Origin: JACMRI01 sp043778625
Lineage (GTDB): Bacteria; Bacteroidota; Bacteroidia; UBA4408
NCBI GenBank assembly: GCA_043778625.1
Contig: JAYWFU010000061.1
Span: forward strand, 1-23,491
Length of the DNA stretch: 23,491 bases
Direction of reading: 5' to 3'
Made by a program: the position numbers and the translations under genes. Under the pieces are notes generated by a model. The model was given only the letters and a program-made list of their open reading frames with translations, made no database searches and had not been told where the DNA came from. Position 1 is the first letter of the stretch, and each line of letters starts with the position of its first letter. Positions 8,834 through 16,074 of this stretch are shown piece by piece.

Positions 8834-8870
8834 TTAACCGCTTGGTTATAATTCTTAACTATGCAGTTAA
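8834..8870. promoter_or_regulatory. Two short palindromes before mraY
   Basis: Positions 8834-8849 read TTAACC-GCTT-GGTTAT (one mismatch) and 8855-8870 read TTAACT-ATGC-AGTTAA (perfect 6-4-6). They are in the 109-bp murE-mraY spacer, the last ending 10 bp before the mraY start. Closely related palindromes lie before murD (10138) and ftsW (16595). They could be operator sites or small RNA hairpins near the translation start. Confidence 0.5.
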
Positions 8871-8880
8871 TTAAACTACA

Positions 8881-10137
8881 ATGATTTATTATATATTCAA
8901 TTATTTATTTTCGGTAATGCACATGCCGGGCACACGTGTTTTTCAATACATTTCGTTTAGAGCGGCGCTAGCAGTTTTAGTGTCGTTGCTAATAACTATG
9001 GTGCTTGGTAAACGTATTATAGCCTATATTCAGCACCGTCAGGTAGGCGAAACGGTACGTAATTTAGGCTTAGCGGGCGAAGAAAAAAAAGCAGGTACAC
9101 CTACCATGGGTGGCTTAATGATTATAGCCGCTATTATAATTCCTACACTATTATTTGCCAAGCTAGATAATATATACATATTATTATTATTGTTTTCAAC
9201 TATATGGTTAGGTACAATAGGTTTTATTGATGACTACATTAAAGTATTTAAAAAAGACAAAGAAGGCTTAAAGGGTACGTTTAAAGTAATAGGGCAAGTG
9301 GGCTTAGGTATTATTGTAGGTAGTGTACTGTATTTTAATAAAAATGTAGTAGTAAAGGATAAAGTATTTAACGCCGACGAAATTAAATTTGAAAACGAAA
9401 CCTTTATTAAAGATGTAAATTGTGTAAACCTACCACACTACGCCACCGAGGCCACTAAGAGTACTAAAACCACTATTCCGTTTATTAAAAACAACGAGTT
9501 TGATTACTCAGCTCCATTAGCATTTTTAGGCCCTGGATACCAAAAGTATGCATGGTTAATATTTATACCCGTAGTAATATTTATACTAACAGCAGTGAGC
9601 AATGGTGCTAATATTACTGATGGTATTGATGGGCTGGCCACAGGTACATCAGCCATAATAGGCGCTACGCTTGGTATTTTTGCTTACGTGAGTGGCAATA
9701 CCGTATTTGCTAATTACCTAAACATAATGTACATACCTAACATTGGCGAAACCGTAATATTCATTGGTGCTTTTGTAGGAGCGTGCGTAGGTTTTTTGTG
9801 GTATAACTCATATCCTGCACAAGTATTTATGGGTGATACTGGTAGTTTAATGTTAGGTGGAGTAATAGCGGTGTTTGCATTTGCGGTACGTAAAGAACTA
9901 TTAATACCCATATTATGCGGTGTGTTTTTGGTGGAAAATTTATCAGTAATGCTGCAAGTAGGCTATTTTAAATACACCAAAAAAAGGTATGGCGAAGGTA
10001 GGCGTATATTTAAAATGTCGCCGTTGCACCACCATTTTCAAAAAGAAGGAATGCACGAATCCAAAATTGTAAATCGATTTTTTATTATAGGAATTATGCT
10101 CGCTTTATTAACAATTGTAACATTAAAGTTAAGATAA
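8881..10137 (+). CDS. mraY: Phospho-N-acetylmuramoyl-pentapeptide-transferase MraY
   Basis: 418 residues, longer than the proteobacterial 360 because of an extra loop at about residues 155-205 that is common in Bacteroidota. This polytopic inner-membrane enzyme transfers phospho-MurNAc-pentapeptide to undecaprenyl phosphate, making lipid I. Landmarks are the cytoplasmic loop KKAGTPTMGG, the Asp pair D117-D118 in GFIDDYIK, NITDGIDGL with D247 and D250, FMGDTGS with D319, and the HHHF histidine motif followed by GMHESKIVNRFF. murD follows after 24 bp, with a palindrome in the spacer. The ATG at 8881 is preferred; a later Met (residue 13) is possible. Confidence 0.97.
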   Translation: MIYYIFNYLFSVMHMPGTRVFQYISFRAALAVLVSLLITMVLGKRIIAYIQHRQVGETVRNLGLAGEEKKAGTPTMGGLMIIAAIIIPTLLFAKLDNIYILLLLFSTIWLGTIGFIDDYIKVFKKDKEGLKGTFKVIGQVGLGIIVGSVLYFNKNVVVKDKVFNADEIKFENETFIKDVNCVNLPHYATEATKSTKTTIPFIKNNEFDYSAPLAFLGPGYQKYAWLIFIPVVIFILTAVSNGANITDGIDGLATGTSAIIGATLGIFAYVSGNTVFANYLNIMYIPNIGETVIFIGAFVGACVGFLWYNSYPAQVFMGDTGSLMLGGVIAVFAFAVRKELLIPILCGVFLVENLSVMLQVGYFKYTKKRYGEGRRIFKMSPLHHHFQKEGMHESKIVNRFFIIGIMLALLTIVTLKLR

Positions 10138-10153
10138 TTAACCGTTTGGTTAA
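10138..10153. promoter_or_regulatory. Perfect palindrome TTAACC-GTTT-GGTTAA between mraY and murD
   Basis: A 6-bp stem with 4-nt loop begins right after the mraY stop codon and ends 8 bp before the murD start. It belongs to the same motif family as 8834-8870 and 16595-16610. Its place over the murD initiation region suggests a translational or operator role, but the A/T-rich arms are weak as an RNA hairpin. Confidence 0.5.
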
Positions 10154-10161
10154 AATTTAAA

Positions 10162-11508
10162 ATGAGTAAAAACATAGTCATATTAGGCGCAGGCGAAAGC
10201 GGAACAGGTGCAGCTATCTTAGCAAGTAAGATGGGCTGCAACGTGTTTTTGTCGGACGCTGGTATGATTAAAGACAAATATATAGCTGAACTCACTCAGC
10301 ATAACATACCCTACGAACAAGGTGGGCACACATTAAGTAAAGTACAGCAGGCGCACGAGGTTATTAAAAGCCCTGGCATACCTGATAAAATTGAACTAAT
10401 ACAATATTACCACACTAATAACATACCCGTAATAAGCGAAATTGAATTTGCTGCCCGCTACACTAATGCACACATCACGGGCATTACAGGCACTAATGGC
10501 AAAACTACTACTACATCGCTTATTTATCATATATACAAAAATGCTGGGCTAAACGTAGGTTTAGGCGGCAACATAGGCGAGAGTTTTGCACGACAGGTGG
10601 CACTACATAATTATGATTACTACGTGTTGGAGTTAAGTAGTTTTCAGTTAGATGGAATGTTTAACACCCGCATTAACACTGCTATACTTTGTAACATAAC
10701 GCCTGACCACTTAGATAGATACGATTATAAATTAGAAAATTACATAGCATCAAAGTACCGGATACTACAAAACCAAGAAAAAGAAGACGCATTTATTTAT
10801 TGTATTGACGACCCGCTTACCATAACTAATTTACCACAACATAGTACTAAAGCAACACATTACCTATTTAGCATAAAACAGCAAGTAACGCAAGGAGCTT
10901 GTATGACCACCGAAACCGATTTTACAATAAACTTACATCAAACACAATTACAAATGAGCATCGAAGAATTAGCATTACAAGGAAAGCATAATCTGTACAA
11001 CTCAATGGCAGCAGGTATTAGCGGCCGATTAGTAGAGATACGTAAAGAGAGCATTCGCGAGAGCTTACAAGATTTTGAAAATATTGAACACCGCTTAGAG
11101 TTAGTAACCAAAGTGCATGGCATTGATTTTATTAATGACTCCAAAGCCACCAACATTAACTCTACTTGGTATGCTTTAGAAAGCGTAAAAGCAAGTACCG
11201 TATGGATTGTAGGCGGTGTAGATAAAGGTAACGATTATGTGTCGTTACGCGATTTGGTAAAGCAACGAGTAAGTGCTATTGTGTGTTTGGGTTTAGATAA
11301 TGCAAAAATACACGAAGCATTTAGCGATGTAGTAGCCACAATTATTGATACCAACACTATGGAAACTGCCGTAAAAGAAGCCTATAAATTAGCCAAGCGC
11401 GATACGGTAGAATCAGTATTGCTATCGCCAGCATGTGCAAGTTTCGATTTGTTTCAAAACTACGAAGACCGTGGCTGGCAGTTTAAACAAGCGGTACGAG
11501 GCTTGTAG
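10162..11508 (+). CDS. murD: UDP-N-acetylmuramoyl-L-alanine:D-glutamate ligase MurD
   Basis: 448 residues, the normal length. This cytoplasmic ATP-dependent ligase adds D-glutamate to UDP-MurNAc-L-Ala. It shows the N-terminal GAGESG nucleotide-sugar fold, the P-loop GTNGKTT (K114), LELSSFQL, ITPDHLDR, GKHN, and the full C-terminal ligase set: H310-R311, N325-D-S-K-A-T-N331, GGVDKG and SPACASFD with S422. It is the intact paralog of the short degenerate gene at 16075-16587, which matches its last 150 residues or so. Normally ftsW and murG follow directly; here about 5 kb of accessory sequence intervenes. Confidence 0.97.
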   Translation: MSKNIVILGAGESGTGAAILASKMGCNVFLSDAGMIKDKYIAELTQHNIPYEQGGHTLSKVQQAHEVIKSPGIPDKIELIQYYHTNNIPVISEIEFAARYTNAHITGITGTNGKTTTTSLIYHIYKNAGLNVGLGGNIGESFARQVALHNYDYYVLELSSFQLDGMFNTRINTAILCNITPDHLDRYDYKLENYIASKYRILQNQEKEDAFIYCIDDPLTITNLPQHSTKATHYLFSIKQQVTQGACMTTETDFTINLHQTQLQMSIEELALQGKHNLYNSMAAGISGRLVEIRKESIRESLQDFENIEHRLELVTKVHGIDFINDSKATNINSTWYALESVKASTVWIVGGVDKGNDYVSLRDLVKQRVSAIVCLGLDNAKIHEAFSDVVATIIDTNTMETAVKEAYKLAKRDTVESVLLSPACASFDLFQNYEDRGWQFKQAVRGL

Positions 11509-11523
11509 GAAATTGTAATGAAA

Positions 11524-11622
11524 TTATGATTGAACCACCTTATGCGGTCTTTTATAATAATTTAATATTTTAAAAAAATTATCTTTTCTAAGATACATAG
11601 ACGTTGCTTTACTTTTTTTCAT
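11524..11622 (-). other. Short basic ORF inside a repeated structured element, unclear if coding
   Basis: A 32-residue reading frame begins MKKSKATSMYLRK and is rich in Lys, Arg and Tyr. It is recorded only because a related reading frame (23401-23472, MTHKKLKATLDINYLKK) occurs in the second copy of the same element at the right edge. In both, a short upstream frame ends at the start of this one with the pattern I-x-D-x-stop. This could be the remains of a mobile element's coding part or chance conservation of the DNA repeat. Confidence 0.25.
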
Positions 11623-11658
11623 GGGTCTTCGATAACCTCAATGGTAAGTAAAGGCAAC
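11586..11658. repeat. Structured intergenic repeat, copy 1, with long hairpin
   Basis: The 288-bp gap after murD (11509-11796) has no convincing gene but holds a strong inverted repeat: left arm 11603-11614 (GTTGCTTTACTT), right arm 11646-11658 (AAGTAAAGGCAAC, one bulged base). Inside it CATGGGT at 11620-11626 can pair with ACCT...ATG at 11635-11643. A related sequence lies at 23424-23491, sharing CGTTGCTTT, a T-run, ATG.GTC and GATA. It may be a bidirectional terminator of murD, a miniature mobile element, or a structured RNA. Confidence 0.5.
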
Positions 11659-11796
11659 TGTCTCACGCTATTTTATAAACTTACTGTGTGTGGAGTGTAG
11701 CGAAGTGTTAATGCCAATAGTATATGATAAAAAACTAATTTAGCTAATACTGAAACACTAGTGCTTTACCAGTAAAAACCACAAATAAAAAATAAG

Positions 11797-12294
11797 ATGA
11801 AAATAGTATATAGTTGTGTGTTGTGTGTTGTGTATTGTGTAAATGCTTGGGGGCAACAAGACTCATTAGCTACTCAGTATTTATTAGAAAATAAACACAA
11901 AAAAATAAATAATGATATTTACATAATTAGGGAGGAAAGTTATGTAGAAGGACATAGCCCAAGCTTATCATTTAATTTTCACGTAAATTTTTTATACAAT
12001 AAAAAATGTACAATACAGGGTTTTTATTTGAATAAAAAAAAAATACCAAGCGTATATTTAGACGACAGACATTATTCTTTTGGAAATTATTTGTACTGGG
12101 ATAGTCAAGTTTTTTCGATACGAAGAACAAGACGAACCATGTATGAATGCATACCCTACGAAGAAGAAAAATTTATGATGAAATACACCAAAAACAAAAA
12201 AACATATTGGGTAAGGATACCTCTTAATAGTGTACCTATCAGAGAGTTTAAAGAACTACACCCTCATACGCCAATAAATAAAAAATACAACTAA
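11797..12294 (+). CDS. Small secreted protein, paralog 1 of tandem pair, function unknown
   Basis: 165 residues. The signal peptide is hydrophobic and cysteine-rich (VYSCVLCVVYCVNAWG), with likely cleavage after Gly19. The mature part begins QQDSLA, has an N-terminal DIYIIREE segment, and ends with the most conserved segment KYTKNKKTYWVRIPLN (about 128-143). Paralog 2 (12544-13005) shares the signal, NKH..N.DIYII, YFGNY/YGNY.YW and KYTKNKKTYWVR, while the centre is diverged and of different length (165 versus 153 residues). No domain is recognised. It has no sorting domain, so it is expected in the periplasm. It belongs to the island between murD and ftsW and was probably once directly followed by the large secreted gene, as its paralog still is. 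Confidence 0.7.
   Translation: MKIVYSCVLCVVYCVNAWGQQDSLATQYLLENKHKKINNDIYIIREESYVEGHSPSLSFNFHVNFLYNKKCTIQGFYLNKKKIPSVYLDDRHYSFGNYLYWDSQVFSIRRTRRTMYECIPYEEEKFMMKYTKNKKTYWVRIPLNSVPIREFKELHPHTPINKKYN
11814..11841 (+). repeat. Heptamer repeat (TTGTGTG/A)4 in the signal-peptide codons of paralog 1
   Basis: Two perfect TTGTGTG units and two ending in A (TTGTGTA). Seven is not a multiple of three, so gain or loss of a unit would shift the frame. The substitutions suggest the tract is now more stable than the perfect one in paralog 2 (12561-12588). Confidence 0.75.
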
Positions 12295-12306
12295 AATAAT
12301 AGCAAT

Positions 12307-12522
12307 ATTAAAAAAATACTAACAACAATTATTTGCTTAGCACAACTATCGATTATGCAGGCACAAAAGATAGTTAAATACAGAGGGCAAGAACGAGAAA
12401 AATTTGAACACTTGCAAACGCAAGACCCTGCCACAGGTACAATACCGCGTGAGCGCTTGTATAAAGCGTTGGAAACTATTAGTGAGCAAAACAATGCAAG
12501 TGCACTAGTGCTTTACCAGTAA
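12307..12522 (+). pseudogene. Truncated 5' copy of the large type IX-secreted gene
   Basis: About 66 codons match the first 66 codons or so of the gene at 13029, including TTIICLAQLS.MQAQ, FEHLQTQDPATGTIPR and LYKALETISEQNNASAL. The start codon is changed from ATG to ATT at 12307. After the CACTA at 12503-12507 the homology ends and the frame runs into the leader of the next small gene, reading V-L-Y-Q-stop at 12522. It is the by-product of a tandem duplication whose right end fell inside the large gene. It stays open, so recent origin or a residual short product is possible; the Met at 12355 is the first ATG in frame. It fills most of the 249 bp between the two small genes. Confidence 0.85.
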
Positions 12523-12543
12523 AAACCATAAATAAAAAATAAG

Positions 12544-13005
12544 ATGAAAATAATATATAGTTGTGTGTTGTGTGTTGTGTGTTGTGTGAATGCTTTTGGG
12601 CAAAAGGACACAATTGCAGGGAATTTCCTAAAAAACAATAAGCACATTATGCTTAATAAAGATATTTATATAATACAAGGAGGAACTGAACTATTATTCA
12701 ACCGAAATAGTTTCGTTTTTACTCTTTATTTATTAAGTAATAAAAATGTAGCTATTAGTAATTTTTACTACAGAAATAAAAAAGTAGGTATTGATGATGG
12801 TGGTAACGGAAAAATAAAATATGGCAATTATGAATATTGGGGTGGGGGATTTTATAATTTATATAAAACTCACAACTCATTAGCCGACGAACCGTTTTTT
12901 ATAAAATATACGAAGAACAAAAAAACATACTGGGTAAGAGTACCACTAAATCTTTTACCTGCTAAACAATTTCAACTATTATATCCTACAGACTCAGTAG
13001 ACTAA
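12544..13005 (+). CDS. Small secreted protein, paralog 2 of tandem pair, function unknown
   Basis: 153 residues with signal peptide IYSCVLCVVCCVNAFG followed by QKDTIAG, conserved DIYII at about residue 40, YGNYEYW in the middle and IKYTKNKKTYWVRVPLN near the C-terminus. It is homologous to the gene at 11797 across its length. It lies 23 bp before the large type IX-secreted gene, and the two probably form a two-gene unit; the small protein may be a partner or chaperone of the large one, though this is inference. Four perfect heptamers lie in its signal-peptide codons. No known domain is recognised. Confidence 0.7.
   Translation: MKIIYSCVLCVVCCVNAFGQKDTIAGNFLKNNKHIMLNKDIYIIQGGTELLFNRNSFVFTLYLLSNKNVAISNFYYRNKKVGIDDGGNGKIKYGNYEYWGGGFYNLYKTHNSLADEPFFIKYTKNKKTYWVRVPLNLLPAKQFQLLYPTDSVD
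12561..12588 (+). repeat. Four perfect TTGTGTG heptamers in the signal-peptide codons of paralog 2
   Basis: Units are at 12561, 12568, 12575 and 12582. They encode the Cys/Val-rich core of the signal peptide. Slippage by one unit would put the downstream sequence out of frame, the classical design of a phase-variable contingency locus, although four units is a short tract. Confidence 0.8.
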
Positions 13006-13028
13006 AAATTTAACCAAACAACACTAAA

Positions 13029-16019
13029 ATGAAAAAGACAGTAACAACAATTATTTGCCTAGCACAACTATCGGTTATGCAGGCACAACAAGAAATTAAG
13101 ACTAACGTGCAACAACGTGCAGAGTTTGAACACTTGCAAACGCAAGACCCCGCCACAGGTACAATACCACGTGACCGATTGTATAAAGCGTTGGAAACTA
13201 TTAGTGAGCAAAACAATGCAAGTGCACTACGCACACAAGGCGTACAAACGGTGCTGCAACCAAGGTGGTTAGAGGTTGGACCTACTAATGTTGGCGGACG
13301 TGTGCGAGCAATGCTTATGCGTAGCGCAAGCACCGCATGGGCAGGTGGAGTTAGTGGTGGGGTATGGCGTGGAAATAATGTTAATGGAACTAGTGCCACA
13401 GTAGATTGGCGCAAAGTAAACGATAGGTTTGGGCAGTTAAACATTACCTCGTTTGCAGTGCATCCTACTAATGCAAACATTGTATATTTTTCTACTGGTG
13501 AGGGGTACTATGCTTTTACCAATGGGCAATATCCTGAGGAAAACAATTTAACTGTAACAATGTATGGTAACGGAATATGGAAGACTGTTGATGGGGGCGT
13601 AACATGGAATAAATTACCTTGTGGCAAGTTTAGGTACATTAACAAGATGGCGGTGGCTCACAATGGCGATTTATTTGTGTCGGCTATTGGTTTCCCTAGT
13701 AATAAAATATGGAACGAAAATAAAGATAGCACTGGTATCTTGTTCTTAAAATCAGGTACATTTCAGTTTAAAAAACTTGCACCCATTAATGGACAAAATT
13801 ATAGAGGGGCTGATATTGAAGTTGCCACAGATAGCTCAGTATATAGTACAGTTGGCTTATTATCAAAGCAAAAAGGTAGTATTTACAAAAGTAAATTAGT
13901 GGGTACAACATGGGTAACTACCTTAGTAACTAATAACGCTATTGCAAATAATGATACTGCTTATTCACGTATAGAGTTAGCGTGCGCTAAAACAAATCCA
14001 GTAGGCAAAAGTATAATTTACGCCATGTATTCTACCACTGATGGTAAAGGACTAAAGGGAGTGTATAAAAGTAGTAATGGTGGCATAAGTTGGACAATTT
14101 GTGCAAAGCCAATATTCAACATAGGTACACAATTTTTTTATAATATGGCTTTAGCTATACATCCTACTGACACAAGTAAGGTTTTGTTAGGGTGCGAAAA
14201 TATATTTAGGAGTACTAACGGAGGGAATAGTTGGGATAGTGTATCTGTAGATATAAGAAACTCGTCAACATTTACTAACAAAACCTACGTTCACCCTGAC
14301 CAACATGATTTAATATGGTACTCTAATAATGTAGCGTATGCGCTTAACGATGGCGGTATTTGGCGGAGTGATAATATTAATGCCTCTGCTCCTATATGGG
14401 AAAATTTAAATAAAAACTTAAATATTACACAGTTTAATACCTGTGCTATATCGCCAAGTGCAAATACATTTAACTACATAGCGGGTGCGCAAGATAACGG
14501 TTGTCAATATTTAGGTAATGCGCAAACACATGGAAAAGCTATTGAAGCCAGTTGGGGTGATGGTTCTTATGTAGCCTATAGTACTATTACGACTAATGGT
14601 GCGGCTATGAAAGAAAAAATGATTACATCGTTTCAGAATGGTAATTACTACAGATGTGACTCTGCTATTTCCACAGCATCGGTAAGAATCACAAATAGCA
14701 GTAAAGGTCTTTTTGTTAATCCTACGGAAGTTGTTTGGAGTAACACTAATGCTTTAATTATAGGCGCTAGTGCAGTTGATAGTATTGTGTTTTATCCAAA
14801 TGCAGGAACAAGCACTGGTTTGATTACTCCAACGTATCGTAAAATAATTATATCAAGCAATGGTAATCCAAATAGTGGGCAAATATCTTTCATTAAAAAA
14901 TCGCCAACGCAAGCTAATACGGTGTATTTGGGTACTAACTATGGGCGGGTGTACAAGTATGTGTACAACCCTACTACGTTTGCCACGGTAGCATTAACGT
15001 ATCTTAACACGGTGGCGTTGCCGCTGGGTTTTGTATCATATATTGATGTGCGAGGTGCTACTGATGCTGAGCTAATAGTAACCTTTAGTAACTATGGGGT
15101 TAAAAGCGTGTGGTACACCGCTAACGCCACAGCAGGCACTGCCACTACGTGGAAAGCGTTAGACATAAGCACACAAAGCACTGCTACAGGACGCCTGCCC
15201 GATGTACCAGTGTGGACAGCACTATTTGCACCCGCAAGCAATAGCTTAGGGTTAAGCGTGCTAATAGGCACTGAACTTGGAGTGTATAGCACTACTGCCA
15301 TTAACGACTCCAACACCACTGCATGGACGTTAGATAATAACAGCCCACGCACCCGCATTACTCAAATAAAATATCGCCCAAGCGATAATATGTTATTAAT
15401 GAGTACTTACGGACGTGGCTTGTGGCGTAGCGATATGTTTTGTACCAACCAAATATGGTTTGGTTCTACTGGTACTAACTACGATAGTGGTTGCCCTATA
15501 ACTTTTGCTGATTCTTCCACTGGTTTTATAGGTATACGCTGGGATATAGACGATGATGGTACTATTGAAAGCACCACCAACACTGTTACTGCACCTTGTG
15601 GGTTAAATCAGTATAGTTGGATACGATTGGACAAGCAAGTATCGGCTACGCAGTGGATATCGTTAAAACGCCGAGGGGGCGATATGTTTACTATTAACCC
15701 TAACGTGTTTTGTGTACCATGTAATACGCCTAATAGTACAGTTGCGTTAACTCCTACTGATTTTGTGCTGTACCCTAACCCTAATAATGGCGGGCGGTTT
15801 AACTTAGATGTGCACACTACTGCACTAACTGAGTTAGAGGCTAATGTGCCACGTACGGTTACTATTTATAACCTGCAAGGGCAACGTGTGCATACACAAC
15901 AAATAACTACTGCACACGAGGTAATAACGTTAGATACACCACTAAGTAACGGCTTGTACATTGTAGAGTTGCGCACTGGAGAAACATCAACTACTAAAAA
16001 AATAACTATCGTTAATTAA
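13029..16019 (+). CDS. Large secreted BNR/sortilin-type beta-propeller protein with type IX sorting domain
   Basis: 996 residues. The signal peptide MKKTVTTIICLAQLSVMQAQ probably ends at AQA. A short helical pro-region (FEHLQTQDPATGTIPRDRLYKALETI) leads to the propeller, which begins WLEVGPTNVGGRVRA (about 77-91). Asp-box motifs of BNR repeats are seen at 188-193 (DGGVTW), 350-355 (NGGISW) and 397-402 (NGGNSW), with GAQDNG at about 487, a hallmark of the sortilin/sialidase-like propellers common in Bacteroidota. A cysteine-bearing domain (about 813-905) precedes the type A sorting domain (915-996, YPNPN at the start, GLYIVEL near the end). It is thus a surface or released protein; ligand or enzyme activity cannot be told. 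It lies in an island between murD and ftsW, unusual company for cell-wall genes. The 5' part is duplicated upstream as a pseudogene. Confidence 0.88.
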   Translation: MKKTVTTIICLAQLSVMQAQQEIKTNVQQRAEFEHLQTQDPATGTIPRDRLYKALETISEQNNASALRTQGVQTVLQPRWLEVGPTNVGGRVRAMLMRSASTAWAGGVSGGVWRGNNVNGTSATVDWRKVNDRFGQLNITSFAVHPTNANIVYFSTGEGYYAFTNGQYPEENNLTVTMYGNGIWKTVDGGVTWNKLPCGKFRYINKMAVAHNGDLFVSAIGFPSNKIWNENKDSTGILFLKSGTFQFKKLAPINGQNYRGADIEVATDSSVYSTVGLLSKQKGSIYKSKLVGTTWVTTLVTNNAIANNDTAYSRIELACAKTNPVGKSIIYAMYSTTDGKGLKGVYKSSNGGISWTICAKPIFNIGTQFFYNMALAIHPTDTSKVLLGCENIFRSTNGGNSWDSVSVDIRNSSTFTNKTYVHPDQHDLIWYSNNVAYALNDGGIWRSDNINASAPIWENLNKNLNITQFNTCAISPSANTFNYIAGAQDNGCQYLGNAQTHGKAIEASWGDGSYVAYSTITTNGAAMKEKMITSFQNGNYYRCDSAISTASVRITNSSKGLFVNPTEVVWSNTNALIIGASAVDSIVFYPNAGTSTGLITPTYRKIIISSNGNPNSGQISFIKKSPTQANTVYLGTNYGRVYKYVYNPTTFATVALTYLNTVALPLGFVSYIDVRGATDAELIVTFSNYGVKSVWYTANATAGTATTWKALDISTQSTATGRLPDVPVWTALFAPASNSLGLSVLIGTELGVYSTTAINDSNTTAWTLDNNSPRTRITQIKYRPSDNMLLMSTYGRGLWRSDMFCTNQIWFGSTGTNYDSGCPITFADSSTGFIGIRWDIDDDGTIESTTNTVTAPCGLNQYSWIRLDKQVSATQWISLKRRGGDMFTINPNVFCVPCNTPNSTVALTPTDFVLYPNPNNGGRFNLDVHTTALTELEANVPRTVTIYNLQGQRVHTQQITTAHEVITLDTPLSNGLYIVELRTGETSTTKKITIVN

Positions 16020-16020
16020 T

Positions 16021-16074
16021 GTTTAACAATGTGTATTGTTAAACATTAATTAACAATGCTCCTTATTTAACAAT
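16021..16074. promoter_or_regulatory. Hairpin and TTAACAAT cluster between the large secreted gene and the MurD-like gene
   Basis: A perfect 10-bp stem with a 4-nt loop lies at 16021-16044 (GTTTAACAAT, GTGT, ATTGTTAAAC), one base after the stop codon. The word TTAACAAT is present at 16023-16030, inverted at 16035-16042, and direct again at 16050-16057 and 16067-16074, so the whole 54-bp spacer is built from it. There is no T-run after the stem, so a classical intrinsic terminator is not supported; repeated binding sites for a regulator are an alternative. Confidence 0.6.

Larger units (their letters stand above)
11756..12502 (+). repeat. Tandem duplication, unit 1
   Basis: 747 bp from the CACTA at 11756-11760 to just before the CACTA at 12503. 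It contains the leader GTGCTTTACCAGTAAAAACC, the first small secreted gene, and a 5' piece of the large secreted gene. Unit 2 (12503-13224) repeats this order. The two leaders differ at about one base in 35, and the first 50 bp of the genes are nearly the same, while the gene middles are strongly diverged. Confidence 0.85.
12503..13224 (+). repeat. Tandem duplication, unit 2
   Basis: 722 bp beginning with the CACTA at 12503-12507 and ending before the CACTA at 13225-13229, which lies in the coding region of the large gene. It holds the second leader, the second small secreted gene and the 5' end of the intact large gene. The three CACTA words at 11756, 12503 and 13225 mark the left end, junction and right end, as expected for duplication between short identical sequences. 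Confidence 0.85.

Noticed and set aside
12561..12588. Heptamer tract considered as a CRISPR-like array
   Set aside because: There are no spacers; units are directly adjacent and lie in a coding frame.
11756..13229. CACTA words considered as transposon ends
   Set aside because: They are direct, not inverted, and only 5 bp; no transposase is present. Simple microhomology in a tandem duplication explains them.
13010..13480. Minus-strand 156-residue frame opposite the start of the large secreted gene, with a related frame at 12291-12494
   Set aside because: Both are open simply because they lie opposite the duplicated 5' coding sequence; their likeness mirrors the duplication. They have no signals of their own and the plus strand is clearly coding.
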